A stretch of 64,000 nucleotides of DNA from Plazaster borealis (lineage: Eukaryota; Echinodermata; Asteroidea; Forcipulatida; Labidiasteridae). The notes below the pieces were generated by a model. The model was not told the origin of the DNA and ran no database searches. It worked only from the letters and a program-made list of their open reading frames with translations. The position numbers and the translations under genes are program-made. Of the stretch, positions 25,301 to 40,300 are shown one piece after another (the stretch's first letter is position 1; each line of letters opens with the position of its first letter). The stretch covers positions 12,196,501 to 12,260,500 of the forward strand of contig CM037462.1 of the NCBI GenBank assembly GCA_021014325.1, in the 5' to 3' direction.

Positions 25301-28300
25301 GCCTGAAACTGGTAAATTAACCACTTGTGACATGACCTAAAGACACAAAGTTGCTGGACATACAAGGAATGTTGGCTATATTTACGTGTAGAAGTACATG
25401 GTACTTACATTTAACGATGATGTTATCCACAAATCCCATCGAAAAACGGAAGAAGATAAAGTTTCTCAAGTGATCCACCTTGGAAGAAATAAAACAAAAG
25501 TAGTTATAATCAGATATCCTTACACTGGCACTAACTAGAACACGATGCAGATGTGCATTTGCTGATGCCCCATAAAACCAAAATCATTTTACAGTGTTTA
25601 AGTAGTTTTCTCAAGTTCTGGTGGGTGAGAGTTCGAGTCCCGGTCGTGACACTTATGCTCTTAAGCAAGACACTTAAAGTTCTAAAATTGCTTCTCATCA
25701 CCAAGGAGTAAATGGGTACCTGTGTGAATGTATCACCAAGGAGTAAATGGGTACCTGTGTGAATGCATCACCAAGGAGTAAATGGGTACATGTGTGAATG
25801 CATCACATAGGAGTAAATGGGTACCTGTGTGAATGTATCACATAGGAGTAAATGGGTACCTGTGTGAATGTATCACCAAGGAGTAAATGGGTACCTGTGT
25901 GAATGTATCACCAAGGAGTAAATGGGTACCTGTGTGAATGCATCACCAAGGAGTAAATGGGTACCTGTGTGAATGTATCACCAAGGAGTAAATGGGTACC
26001 TGTGTGAATGTATCACCAAGGAGTAAATGGTACCTGTGTGAATGCATCACCAAGGAGTAAATGGGTACCTGTGTGAATGCATCACCAAGGAGTAAATGGG
26101 TACCTGTGTGAATGCATCACCAAGGAGTAAATGGGTACCTGCAATGGTAGGCGTTCTTTGTGTGAATGATTAGCAACCTATGTGCCCACTTGGCTGCCAG
26201 AGCTACATACTCCTAAGGAGTTGAGATGGTTGCAGGAATACTTAGGGCCCGATGAAGCGGAGTATTAATGTAAGGTGCTTTGAGGGGCCTACTTGGCCTA
26301 AAAAGCGCATAATAATTATTATTACAAATGACTTGTTGTCGTGATCAAGTTCTCACCAGTTTGTTGAAGGCATGGTAGATATTTCTTCGCTCTCTCTTGT
26401 TCCCTTGATAAAATGCTATCTCTTCGCTATTTGTGATCAGACGAGAGTTTACATAACGAAACTCCCCTTCGTATCGTTGTTCTTCTACCGTCATCCGAGC
26501 AACTGGCCGACGTAATCTACATTGTGAAGAAACATGTTCACAAAGCAGTGATTTAGTTCTGAAGCTTATTTTTACATATACAGCAGAAAAACAATTTGTG
26601 GTTTTACTGTTTAGGCATGCAATGGTCAACAATATTTTTCTAATTTGTGTATGATTCCCCCTAAAATATTTAAATAACTTGGGTTCAAACTTGCTTCAAA
26701 CACACGTTAACATAGTGATCCCATCACAGCGGCAGCCGTTAATTCAGAACTGGCACAAGTTGAAATACAACATGGGATGGCTCAATGCAGTGATTCAAAT
26801 TTGAAGCTTTTCTTACAAACGGCAGAAATACAGTGTGTGGTTTTACTGTTAGGCATACCCTGTTTAATCATATTTTTTATGAACCTACCCAAAAATATTA
26901 ATGTAACTCATTCGGAACAATCTTGATGTTAATTTTAGTACGACATCACACTTACATTTAGGCTCACACATAATGGAGTTTTATACAGTAGGGCGTCTAC
27001 ATAGGGCACATACAACTCAATGCCCGGATAAGAAATTGAAATGAAGTTACACTAAATCAAAGTGTGTTATTTCAAAGATTTATATCTTGACTCTTGAGGA
27101 CCACAACAGGGCCCAATTTCATAGAGCTGCTTAAGCAGAAAATACTGCATACAAATTTTCAGCTACACAAAAAATAAGTCGGATACCAGTCACAGATTCT
27201 ACATGTGACATGGTATTTTGGCTATAAACCTTATTCTGGTAAGCATAATTTTGTCGTGCTTAGCAACTTTTTGTGCTTAAGCAGCTCTATGATTAGAGTC
27301 TTTACATCAGTCATTTGTGAAGGTTTGATGTAAGCAATTTGTTTGCAGATAGAAGTGACCTGATTTGACCTCACTATAAATCAAATATATATTATGAACC
27401 TGTTTAATTTTTATTTTGTTAGTTTAATAATGGTACAATTTATTTGTTTAGAGTTGAATGTTTACCTGCTATTCACAAAAACCCGAACACATAGTGTTTG
27501 TAATTCTACAGACACTACATTTCTAGTTTTTATTGTTGTTACAATTCTTATTATAATTATATCAATCTTGAAATTAAACCAAATGCCACTTTCAATTACC
27601 ATTCTAATTGGCAATTACCTTGTAAGGATTAATCCTGAAAGTACTAGGTAACCAATCATGTAGGTGGGACCTTGGGGTCCTATGGTTGCAGCCAACTCAC
27701 GCACGTAAATCAGAATGTCCAGAATAGGCTGTGGAAATACGAACATAAAGGTCATGTCACAGAGGGCAATATTTACAGGCAACTTGGAGGCAACCACCAA
27801 CACTGCATGCAAAAAGGAACACTTTGAAAACTACAACAGAATTTTTGTCTAACACTATCTTACTATTCTAAGACAAGTATGTGGAAATTAACGTGTGAAT
27901 GCTTCTTCTTCTTGGAGATTGCCTTGAACTGGTTGCCTGTAAATTGCCTCGTGTGACATGGCCTATTGATAATTTGAAGTTTATAGTGACCTAGCATGAT
28001 AACATGCAAACCTGTCAAATATTCAAGAATGTTTTCGGTTAATATTTTTAATATATAATTAGTTTCAATCTGAAAGCTCACTGACTATAAAAAGTAAACA
28101 CCAGTACCAATCCTCCGAGAAATATTTTGGTTTGAAATACTGTCAAAGTCAAGAAAATAGTATTTGATGGCAGCCTCCCCAACCCCCCCCCCCCAAAAAA
28201 AAAAAAAAAAAAAAATTAGATTTGCTATTAATAATTTTGTCTGTCAAAACACCCAGATCCCTTGTGTTGAAATCCTTGGTTTCAATGTGTCGAGACGCCC

Positions 28301-31300
28301 AGGTGCACAACTGAACAAACCAAACAATCAAACAAAAGCCACGTTGACTTACCTTACTGAGATTAGAATACAGTTCGGCTACACTGTTACAGAATCTCTC
28401 TACATCTTGGGTGAGTAGCTGATCTGCATTAGCAATGCGGTTGTCAAGGTTACTCATCTTGTAGTAAGTGAAGCCCCTGAGGAAAGGGAAAACAAACAAA
28501 ACAGATTTTCAAAGCTTTCCCAAGAAACAAAGAATGGCAATCAGAGCTTGAAATATGCACGCTGGACAACTGGCCAGATTCCAGTAATTTTACCACTTTT
28601 GGCCAGTAATACCACAACCGAACAGTGGGTAGGCATATGCAGAGCTGTTTGGACTTTTACACAATGGAACAAAGGTCCCCACAACTTTTTTTATTTGTTA
28701 AACTGGGTTCCCACAAGGGGATTCTTTAGAAAAGGGAACAATAGAACAACAATAGGAAATCCCCACAACTCTGTGTGCAAAAGACTGTGTGTATTTCCAA
28801 ACGCACACTTTGTAAGACTTATTTATGTACACCTCCTCCTAAAAGTTCAGCAAATATGACAAAACGGAAGAAACATTTTAGAACTTGTAAAAATATTTTT
28901 TATCCAGTGCAAGTTCTGAGTTTTTATAAGAGCTATGGTTTGGTGGAGATTTTTTTGAAAAAGTCGAGCCCGGCAATAGTAACTCGTGACACACCAGTCA
29001 GGTCACAATTAATAATATTGGAGTCTTATAAAGCACACTTATCTACCAATAAAATACTCAAGGCACTTGAACAAACAGAAACATTTTCAGACAAGATTTT
29101 GAAAAAAATTTGAATTATGAGACCGATTTATGTAGCACCTAATAAGGGCCACTTCCAGAAACACAGTTTTTATGGTCATTAATGTTTGGAGTACTAACCA
29201 ATCTATGAATCTACCTTTAAGGACAAGACAAAATGAACCGAGGTAGTAGTAGTGTAAGGGGATTTAACACAACGTAGGAAAGCACCTAATAAATATTATT
29301 CATTAATCACAAAGGTCGGCAACCCCCTTAACTTACACAATGTGGTTGGAAAAAAGAGGGACAATAGAAAATACAGTCTTGATTGGTGTTAATCTGTCCA
29401 CTTACTTTAGGTATTGTTCATACAGATGGGTAGTTAGGCGGGTTCTGAAGCGAAGTTTCAGCTCATTCAGTCCATACTGTATGCAAAAAAAACCCAGAAA
29501 TTTGTTTTTACCTAGAACAGGATTTGGCCCTGTGACCTCAGGGTTTACGTGCCGGTGCTCTACCAACTGAACTATCTTGCCCTATGTTGGCAGTCTCCCT
29601 ATTTTGTCAATGGGAATTAATCTACTCTTCCAAAAAGCAGTGATGTTTTTCTCTCTTTAAATAATTTTTTTTTTTTAAATTGTTTTTTTTGTTGTAATTA
29701 CCACACAACATATTAAAAGGAATATCAGGGTGGGAAGAAATGAATTAGTTCTGATAAAAACAATAGACCCTTTGCATTGGCCGCCATCGTTGATGACACG
29801 TGCACGCGTGAATGGCCATCTTTGGCTGAGAGTCGTGCGTAGCGCGTACACGCATGCATTTTTCCATTGTTTGTCATCAAAGATGGCGGTCAATGACATC
29901 ATGTGCAATCCATCTATACTCACAGAGAGATCTGGGACATTATCCCTCCCAAGTAAATAGTATTCACTATTTAATAAGGCAGGTAGGTGATAACATTGTA
30001 CCTTTGATGATACAAGCGTTGAATTTGGCACACAGTCAGAGTACGTCATGAAAAAGATATTTGACTATAGGGCCATCACCCTAACCCTAACCCCTACCAA
30101 AGCAATGAATACAGCAATACATAACAAGCAATGGCAGACACTTTAGAAATTTAGAAAACTGCTTAATATTCTATCTGTTTTTCAAAGGACAAAACTGCGA
30201 TGGCCCTATAGCCATATATCTTTCTCATGACATACTCTGACTTTGCCACATTCCAGGCAAACTTCCCCCACACATTTCCCTATGTGTCCCACTAATTTAC
30301 AAATTTTGCCCAACACCCTGGTGGTTTTTGAATGGCAAACTTGCTTGATTTTTCCTTGGCATTTTACACATAGGCGTACGACCTGGGGAGATCAATTTCC
30401 CACCCAAATTTGGGCACAGCAAGAAATAAAAAACATTGGATAGAGAAAGCAAAAAGGAGACTTTTACCCGGTTTTAGAAATTGGTATTTATGTTTTCTGT
30501 GTACACTTTTGGGAAAATCAACACCTCTGCCCCCCACCCCTCTTCTTGAACCAAAGACTCCCATTACGCCCATGCATTTACATAATGATTATCAAGTCTG
30601 TCACTTACCTTCAGCAAGAAAGAAGAAAAAGTGAACATAGAAAGCAAAAAGAGCCTTTTCACCCGGTTTTAGAAATTGGTACTTATGTTTTTTGTGTAAA
30701 ATTTTGGAAAAATCAACACCTTTGCCCCCCCCTTTCTTGAACCAAAGACCTATTACGCCCATGCATTTACATAATGATTATCAAGTCTTTCACTTACCTT
30801 CAGCAAGAAAGAAAAAAAATTGAACAGAGAAAGCAAAAAGAGCCTTTTTACCCGGTTTTAGAAATTGGTACTTATGTTTTCTGTGTAAAATTCTGGGAAA
30901 ATCAACACCTCTGCCCCCCCCCTTTTAACCAAAGACTCCCATTACGTCCATGCAATTACATAATTATTATCAAGTCTTTCACTTACCTTCAGTATATTGT
31001 TTATCAAGGAGATCTGTTGACAAATAAATAATTAATAAACTTCAGATATTTTGTCCTTTTTACATCAACACAATCTTTTAGAAAGAGTTGTTATTCCAAA
31101 TCATTGTTTGCAAAAGACAAATAATTTTTTTAATTTTATATTACTACTAGGTCCTTATAATAATTTGAAGAATTATTGCCCGGCAGTATCCGTCAAGTCA
31201 TGACTTTCATGGCGCGGTACAAAACACTAAAGATAACATAACAACATTCCAAAACAACATATCAATTAAATAACTCAAAATATATCTATATTTGAAAAAT

Positions 31301-34300
31301 AAGAATTTTATGATCAAAACATCAACTACCAGCACAAGGAGTCATGGTGCAAATAATAATAAGAATAAGAAAACTTGGTTCTTATATAGCACTTTATCAC
31401 ACCCCTAGGGGAGTATCAAAGTGCTCATTATTTGTTTTTCAACATAATAAGCAGAGCTATGTTTTGACTTATGAGACCCATTTATGTAGCACCTTCTAAT
31501 GGTTTACAAGGTGCTGCAGCATATTCAGCAGCCACTGCTAAAACACCGAGGCAAACCCCTTCTCTTTACGATAAGTGCACTGGGTTATTTTACTTGCATA
31601 ATACACAACACACGGGACCTAGGGCTTTATGTCCCATCCGAAGGAAAAAGCAATAATGGTTAAGTGTCTTGCTTAAGGACACAAGTGTCAAGACCGGGAC
31701 TTGACTCTGCTGATCAGAAACACTATAACTTGAGTCCAGTGCGCCTGACCGCTCGGCCACGCCACGCCAAATGACTCTATTCAGAGAGCAACTTAGGGCA
31801 CAGATAGGCTACGTATTCCGAGAGGGAGCCGATTCCAAAGACAAGGGCCAGCATGGGAAAAGGATCTATCCCCCCCCCACGAAGAACTGTGTGTATGGGG
31901 GATGGATAATAATGAAGAATCAGACGAACAAAGACCTCTAGTGTGATTAAATTCAACAATTAATAAATTCTTGATTGCAATACGTCTGCAATAGACTGTG
32001 CAAGTCTCGCGCATATTTGAACTTCCGGGACCATTGTGGTCCCAACCATATGGAGATTTACGTGGGCAAGATTTTGTTTTGTCAATTATTTTAGTTTAAC
32101 TTGGTTTATGACCATGAAAAATATGTACGTTGTTGGGAATGTAATACTTAGTGATACAAAATAGGAAAGTAAAATCAATTCAACAATACAACGAAGAAAA
32201 CCCGAGAATTAAACTTGACCTCATACTTCCGGTTGCTGCAAAAAATTAAGAATTTTGTGCTCACCTCGGATCACAAAACTTATGTAAACGCTTGTTTTGG
32301 ATGCGCGATGATAATCACCAGATGCTGTAATTGCAACGCAAAGCCTTTGCATAGCAGTCTATGGTTGTTGAGGCGTCAGCGTCCTCTATAAATTGCGTCA
32401 AGCATTAAATTTATGCCAGTATGACCTTCGCAAATCCACGTTAGTGGTTTCTGAAAAGTTAAGATCAAATAAGCATCCTTTTCCCAGAGTTTCAATTTTG
32501 TTTCAATAATAATTAACACATTATTTGTGTATTTATTATAAAAACTAAAACTGATTTTATAAACATGTTATGAGTATTTTTGTTGTTCAGATTTTATCAT
32601 TTAATATAATTTAAAACAAAGATTTGACTTCAAAGAAAAACAATATTATTCGTTCGACGTGTTTTCTCGTTCCGATACGCACGTGACTTGCACAGTCTAT
32701 AGTGTGCGTTTTTGTACAATTTTTCATTCCCACTATTTTATTGTATTTTTCTTGAAATCCTATTTTCAATCTGTGTTTCATAATTCTAGTGTACTATTTT
32801 ACTATTCGGGGGATCTGTTTTGGCAGGCCCATAACTTTTGCCTTTTAAATATTTTAGTTTTGACTCTACCGTTGTGTATTTTTGATTTATTTTCATTGTC
32901 ACTTTCTTGTTATTTGGCACTGAGGGCATCAAGTTGAATGTCATTATGCAATATACAATTAGGCTTCTATTATAGCAGGGGGCAGAACACCCTTGTGTCT
33001 GTATCCATTTATTATAGTTCTTTTGAGTTGTGCTGTAAACACTCACCGCAGGCATGGCATAAATGAAGTTAAACAGGTACGTCTTGAAAAGGTTAACATC
33101 CCGTCCAATAATGGAACTGCAATGTAGAACAAAGAAGTTCGGTCATGATATCATAAATACTGTTGGTGTTTCTGAGACTCGACGTAAATGCTTAAACCAA
33201 CCCTTCATATAACAATAATAATAATAATACTGGAGTCTTATCTAGTGCACATACCATCAATAGATACTCAAAGCACTTGGAATAAAGAGAACAATTTAAA
33301 ACAGTTTTTCTGAAATTTACTAATTTTGACACCGATTTAGGTAGAACCTTAAAGGCACTGAACAGGTTTGGAAATTGTCAAAGACCGGTGTTCTCACTTG
33401 GTGTATCCCAACATATGCATCAAATAAAAAGCCTGTGAAAAGTTGAGCTCAATTGGTCATCGAAGTTGCAAGAAAATGATGAAAGAAAAAACACCCTTGT
33501 TATACAAATTTGTGTGCTTTCAGATAGGAATAAAAAACTTCTTGCAAGAAGTTTTTATTATTTTAGTGAGAAATTAACTCTTTCTCAAAAACTACGTTAC
33601 TTCAGAGGGGGGCGTTTCCTACAATAATTTATACTATCAACAGCTCTCCGTTGCTTGTTACCAAGTAAGTTTTTATGCTAATATTTGTTTTGAATCATTA
33701 CCAAACGTGTACGATACATTTAAAAAGGGTTTACAAGGTGCTGCGGCACAAATTTCCATTGACAAATTCACACACATAACAACAAAAAACCTCCAATTAA
33801 AACACTGGGGGTGAGAGTCACGGCTGACAAAAATGTCTTGAAACTCCGACTCAAATAATAGGAGACATGCTGAAATTATTGCATGTCAACCTGTTGGTTA
33901 CCTCTGGAGTTATAGATTTCAAGGAGATTTACGGAACAGTATCCTCAGAGATAGAAAAGTAGACCAAAGAGCAAGATTTCTTTAGTTCTAGAGAAAACAA
34001 CAGCTACTTTTTTTCACAAGGCAGACCGAAGAAAAAGTATTTATTCAGATAAAGGTTCTCATCCACGGTCGTGTTTTTTCATAATATTGTCAAATAAAAA
34101 ATTTAAAAACATAGTTGAATTGTACTTCATTTCTCTACGTTCTATCAATTTATAAATCTTCATAGTTGAAGTGTGAGCAGGTCAATCGATGTGGCCTTCC
34201 TTCGATGGAAATCTTTTTGTGTTATACCCGGCCACTCAGTAACAAAAAATAATAATACACAACATTTATTAGGCGCTTAATACGGATGTTTCTAAGCGCA

Positions 34301-37300
34301 CAATTGTCTGACTACACATTGTTTCCTGCAAGGTATATGGAGCTACGTTTGAGGTATGAGGCCTATTCATTTATAGCACCATGCAATGGTTAACAAGGTG
34401 CTGTGGCGCAATATATGCTGCCGATCAGACCAGGAACACCGGGGCAAACCCCTTCTCTTTACGATAAGTGCACTGGGTTCTTTTACGTGCACTACACAAG
34501 ACACGGGACCAACGGCTTTACGTCCCATCCGAAGGACGAAGCATGTGGTTAGGTGTCTTGCTTAAGGACACAAGTGTCACAACTGGGATTCGAACCCGCA
34601 CTCTGCTGATCAGAAACACCAAAGCTTGAGTTTGGTGTTCTTATCCGCTCGGCCACAACACGCCACATCAAACTTAACGACTCTTTCCACTCCGGTACAC
34701 ATTAGGTTTCCTTGAGAATGAAGGCCATAAATCACCAAACTGTGTGAAAATCCATTAACCAGCTCTTATCTTCAGCAAAATTACATCAAACTTAATGGCT
34801 CTTTCCACTCCGAGCCATCAAGTACCTTTAAGCAGACCTGAAGCTGGGCAATCGCTCTTTATTTCTTAAAAATTACTGAAATTTTTCTTTTCAGCATTAA
34901 GCTTGGGTTTTTTTTCTTCCTAATATCAAAGGACTATTTTGAAAGAAAAAATCCACATTTCTTAAAGACTGACCAGTTAAGGAAACAATTATTCCTAATC
35001 ATCTGGATTTTATGATTTACTTGAATTCAGTAAAACAAAATAACAAAAAACATTCATTTCTTTTAGATAGCACTTGCATGAAGAGAATTGTCAAGGTTTA
35101 AAGGCACTGGACACGTTTGGTAATTGTCAAAGACCAGTATTCTCACTTGGTGTATCCCAACATATGAATAAAATAACAAACCTGAAGAAAATGATGAAAG
35201 AAAAAACACCTTTGTTGTACAAATTTGTGTGCTTTCAGATATAGGAATAAAAACTTCTTGCAAGAAGTTTTTATTATTTTAGTGAGAAATTACCTCTTTC
35301 TCAAAAATTACGTTACTTCAGAGGGAGTCGTTTTCTTACAATGTTTTATACTATCAACAGCTCTCCGTTGTTTGTTACCAAGTAAGTTTTTATGCTAATA
35401 TTTGTTTTGAGTCATTACCAAACGTGTACGATACCTTTAAGGAAACAATTATTCCTAATCATCAGGATTTTATGATTTATGAAGAAAAAAAAGACAGAGG
35501 ATGACAGTTTTGATAATACAGAAACTACTACTTGATACTTGAATTCAGTAAAACAAAATTGCAAAAAACATTCATTTCTTTTAGATAGCACTTGCATGAA
35601 GAAAATTGTCAAGGTTTAAAGGCACTGGACACGTTTGGTAATTGTCAAAGACCAGTATTCTCACTTGGTGTATCCGAACATATGAATATAATAACAAACC
35701 TGTAAAAGTTTGGGCTTAATTGGTCATCGAAGTTGCAAGAAAATAATGAAAGAAAAACCACCCTTGTTGAACAAATGTGTTTGCCTTCAGATACTTAAAA
35801 AAAGGCTTCAGGCCTGAAGTCTTTTTAAGTTTTTATGCTAATATATATTTTGAGTAATTACCAAACGTGTCCAGTGCCTTTAGACATACTTTCTTTGAAA
35901 TTTATATCCTGTTTACTCGTTTCAAGAAATATTTTTGGAACAGCAGACGTCTTGATTAGATTTGTAAGGGATTTAATTCAACTCATTTCCTTTCTTTGAA
36001 GCTGTGGTGAAATAATAAGAATCATACTACTGGCTAGATCAAGGCAATTCACATAATCCCTGCTCATCAGGCATACTTAGACCATACCTCAATCAAACTT
36101 TCCCAACTCCCCGGGGAGTATTCAGTCTCAAGCTGCTTCCTGATTGAAACAAATCCTTTTCTTTGTTCTTGATAACTACCTGTACTGTAATCCTTTTTAA
36201 GATGGAAATAACTCAGGGAAGTTGAAGGTGTGAACTTATATTCCTCCTAAAACAGTACAGATTGTAGGATAGGGGAAACATGCACCAGGCAGTACGTGGA
36301 ATAAAGCTGATGGAATGACTCTTTGTTTTGCATCTCAGCAAAGCAAGAGTGTATGGGTGAGAAGAAGCAGAAAGCCTGGTCTCATGCTCAAACATCTTGA
36401 TAGGAGGAACCAGGTCGGACACAGTGGTGGCACTTTTACCATGAAAATATCTGTAGAAAAGACGGAGGCTGGCGACAGACCTTGTCAATTCAGTGGAAAC
36501 CACTCATTTTCAACTTTGTAAATTCTAGTTGAATGTGTGATAAATAATTCAAGTTTGTATTGTGTTTACCTTTCGATGGCCGTTCCATTTTGTATCATCC
36601 AGACATCGCAGTATGTTCTTGCCATCAATGCAAGAGCAACTAAAGCTAAATAACCCGTCTGAAACAAGATTGTACATTTTTGATAAATAAATAAAAAGCA
36701 ATACATGTACCTTCAACTTTTACACATTTTGCAAAATACTTGGTTCTTATCATACAGATCTTTGTATACGACAGGTATGCCAATATTTCTTTTAAACTAT
36801 GAGACCCATAAACTTAAATTACACAACACACGGGATCTACATGTACGGCTTTACGTGCCATTCTAGGGATGACTCTTTGATAAAAGAATGATGAAGTGTC
36901 TTGATTATAGACACAAGTAACAAGACTGGCACTCAAACCCACACTCTACTGATCAGAAACACCAGAGCTTGAGTTCGGTGCGCTAGACTGCTCGGTCGTG
37001 ACAAGCCAAATAATGATAAATTCTTTTAATGGTACATAATGACCATAAAACTGCCACCTCACTTTGAACTTAAATATTACACGCACTTTGAGAATAACAA
37101 TTGCACGTACGGTATTGAACTGCAAAGACATTTAAGTGGCCTCACGTTTTAACCCTCAAGGTATAATTTCAAGGATATTTAGAGAAACTCTACTATTCTG
37201 AGTTTCTGAAGGTCATTTATATAGTTTCACTATTCTAGATGCAGGGTCGTCTAGTAAAAACTGCTACTTGCTAGTAAACACCACTTCTCAACTTGCCCGT

Positions 37301-40300
37301 GGGCTGCTAAAAACTGTGCAACCTACTTGTTTAAAATGTTCATATTTCTTTGCTTTTCAGATGTGAATAATATCTTTCAAAGATTTGTTAATTTATTTTT
37401 GAGTAAGTGACTATAACCATTAATTCATCAGAAAGACACATTTATGACAATACATATTTCAAATCTGGGTACTAAAACGTACTGGAGGCAAGTAAAATGC
37501 ACAGTTTACTAGCCCGGTGGGCTTCTTACAAATAGCTTAAGCGCAAGGTCTGAGATGCTTTCTTTTTTTGGATTGTACCCTTCAGGTACTAAATGTTTCC
37601 AACCTAGTAAAGGCACTGTACACGTTTGGTAATTACTCAAAATATATATTAGCATAAAAACTTACTTGGTAACGAGCAACGGAGAGCTGTTGATAGTATA
37701 AAACATTATGAGAAACGACTCCCTCTGAAGTTAAGTAGTTTTTGAGAAAGAGGTAATTTCTCAAAACTTCTTGCAAGAAGTTTATATTCCTATCTGAAAG
37801 CACACAAATTTGAACAACAAGGGTGTTTTTTCTTTCATCATTTTCTTGCAACTTCGATGACCAATTGAGCCCAAATTTTCACAGGCTTGTTATTTTATGC
37901 ATATGTTGGGATACACCAAGTGAGAAAACTGGTCTTTGACAATTACCAAACGTGTTCAGTGCCTTTAAAAGGATTGTTAAGCATGTAATTTTAGTTTGTA
38001 AACAGTTAATTTATAACAACAGCCTAGTTTTCAATTAACACAATGAAACCAAATGGGCCAAATGGGATAACTGGCGAAATTGGGATAACAGCCCAAATGG
38101 GAATAACTAGCCAAATGGGGATAATAGACCAAATGGGAATAACTAGCCAAATGGGGATAACAAGGTAAGCTCTTACTTCTGCCGAAAGCCATCCTGGAAT
38201 GAGCACCTTGAGAACTCTGCCCAAACGCCTGTAAACATGACAAATGAGGAACAGAAGAAAACAATTTCTAAAGCAGGCTAGACAGATATGTGTGACTGTA
38301 CCCATTTCAATGAAAGATGTGCAGCAAAATGCGCCTGCACTTTGAAATTGGAGCTGTCAAACAATTTTATGAGATTTACTAATATTAAAAGTTGACCTTC
38401 ACAAATAGGACTTCACAACTTCTAATGTTAAGGAGGACCTCCAATCCCAACCCAAGCATCCAATGGAACGATATTAGGTTGGTTTACCCCACACTAATTT
38501 GCCAACCACTGCAAACTTAGTATTACCCCCACCCCCCAAAGTCAGGGGTCAGGATCCAAACCAATGACCCTCGCATTGCTAGAGCAGGGTCCAATTTCAT
38601 GGCTCTGCTTACCGCCTAACTCTGCACTTGCGATCACCATTCTTCCCTTACAGGGCAAGCGCCGAATTTCTACGCAAGCTGTGTAACTTGGTGTGCGCAT
38701 GCACTAATGCACATAAGCAAAGATTTCCTCCTAACCTGTGAAATACACTTGACATAAGCGCTGAAACCCCTGCTTCCGTAAACAGAGCCATGAAATTGGG
38801 CTCAGGTGTCTTAACCGCTACACCAACTCGCTCCATCAGTGAACTGATGAAAGGCATTCAAATCTAATTCGCAATTGCTTTCATTGAGGCATGCTCACTG
38901 ATGACACTGTTTATCATCAACGGCACGAATTATACTGTAAATCCCTTTAAAACCAACCTCAACCCATCAAAATCCAACTCGGAGTTGCCAACACTTTCTG
39001 ATTCTGCAGAAAATTACCTGACAATAAACAAATCTTTCCATGTTCTGGTGAACAAATTTGAAAATCTCCCTGATTATGGAAACTTTTTCCCTATTACATG
39101 TATGTTGAATGTAATTTTAAATATCTACCTGATTGTTGTACAAAATCTCCCCGATTGCAGGATGCAAATGTTGACAGATCTGCCAACTGCATGTTTTGTT
39201 TGATTTTGCTGAACTGAGAACTGCACTAGTTAACTGATAATGCTTTACATTGGAATATGCATACTACCACAATCACTAAATCAGAGTAAAACAGTTTGGG
39301 TGTTGAGTTAACATCAGGGCCCCAATTTCATAGAGCGGCCTAAGCACAACAAGTAGCTAAGCACAACAAAATTATGCTTACCAGAATAAGGTTACCAGCC
39401 AAAAGAGCATGTCACATGTACGATCTGTGACGGGTATCCTGCTTACATTTACTAAGCAGAACATTTTGAAGCACTCTTTTCTGCTTAAGCGGCTCTATGA
39501 AATTGGGCCCTCTGGTGATGGATTTTGTTGGAGTGAGGAAAGATCCTAGTAAATCACTCTTAGGGAGTTAAGGTTACAGATTCAGTGCACCTACTTGAAG
39601 AAGACAAGATCCACTGCTGCTTTATCCTTCTTGCTTCTCTGAATAAGAGGCTGATCCTGATAGAGGACAAAATTGAGCAGTAGATTTATGAAAGAAAATA
39701 TATTTATTTATTTGTTTGTTTGTTTATTTATTTATTTAATCTGGAGATCGCAGGTTCAAAGCCTGCACTAGTCAATGTTTCTTTGTTCGACCTCAAATTA
39801 ATTAAAGTTTATCCAGTCAGTTTTCCTTGTGGTTTGTTACTCTATGTTTATTTATTTAGCCTATTAGATCTTTCTGGTAAGGAAACCAAATAGTACTAAG
39901 GTAGGGCCGATACTTCACAGAGGCCTAGGAGGCAATTAGCAAGCATTGACGCCCTTCTTGGTCATTTGACGTGACTGGTCATTAGCCTTGACGGGTTTCA
40001 GTACATCTCTCATAGAGGTGCACTTTACTATAGATGTATTTGGCCTGCCAAGGCATGAATTAGAAACTTAAAGGTATCGTACAGGTTTGGTAATGACTCA
40101 AAACAAATATTAGCATACAAACTTACTTGGTAACAAGCAACGGAGAGCTGTTGATAGTATAAAACATTGTGAGGAACGACTCCCTCTGAAGTAACGTAGT
40201 TTTTGAGAAAGTGGTAATTTCTTACTAAAATAATAAAAACTTCTTGCAAGAAGTTTTTATTCCTATATATCGAAAGCACACAAATTTGTACAACAAGGGT

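Noticed and set aside
25697..26142. CRISPR-like array
   Set aside because: There are no unique spacers; the 35-bp units are directly adjacent, in an animal intron.
29512..29583. Functional tRNA-Thr gene
   Set aside because: The B box is degraded and stems mispair; a SINE head or pseudogene is more likely.
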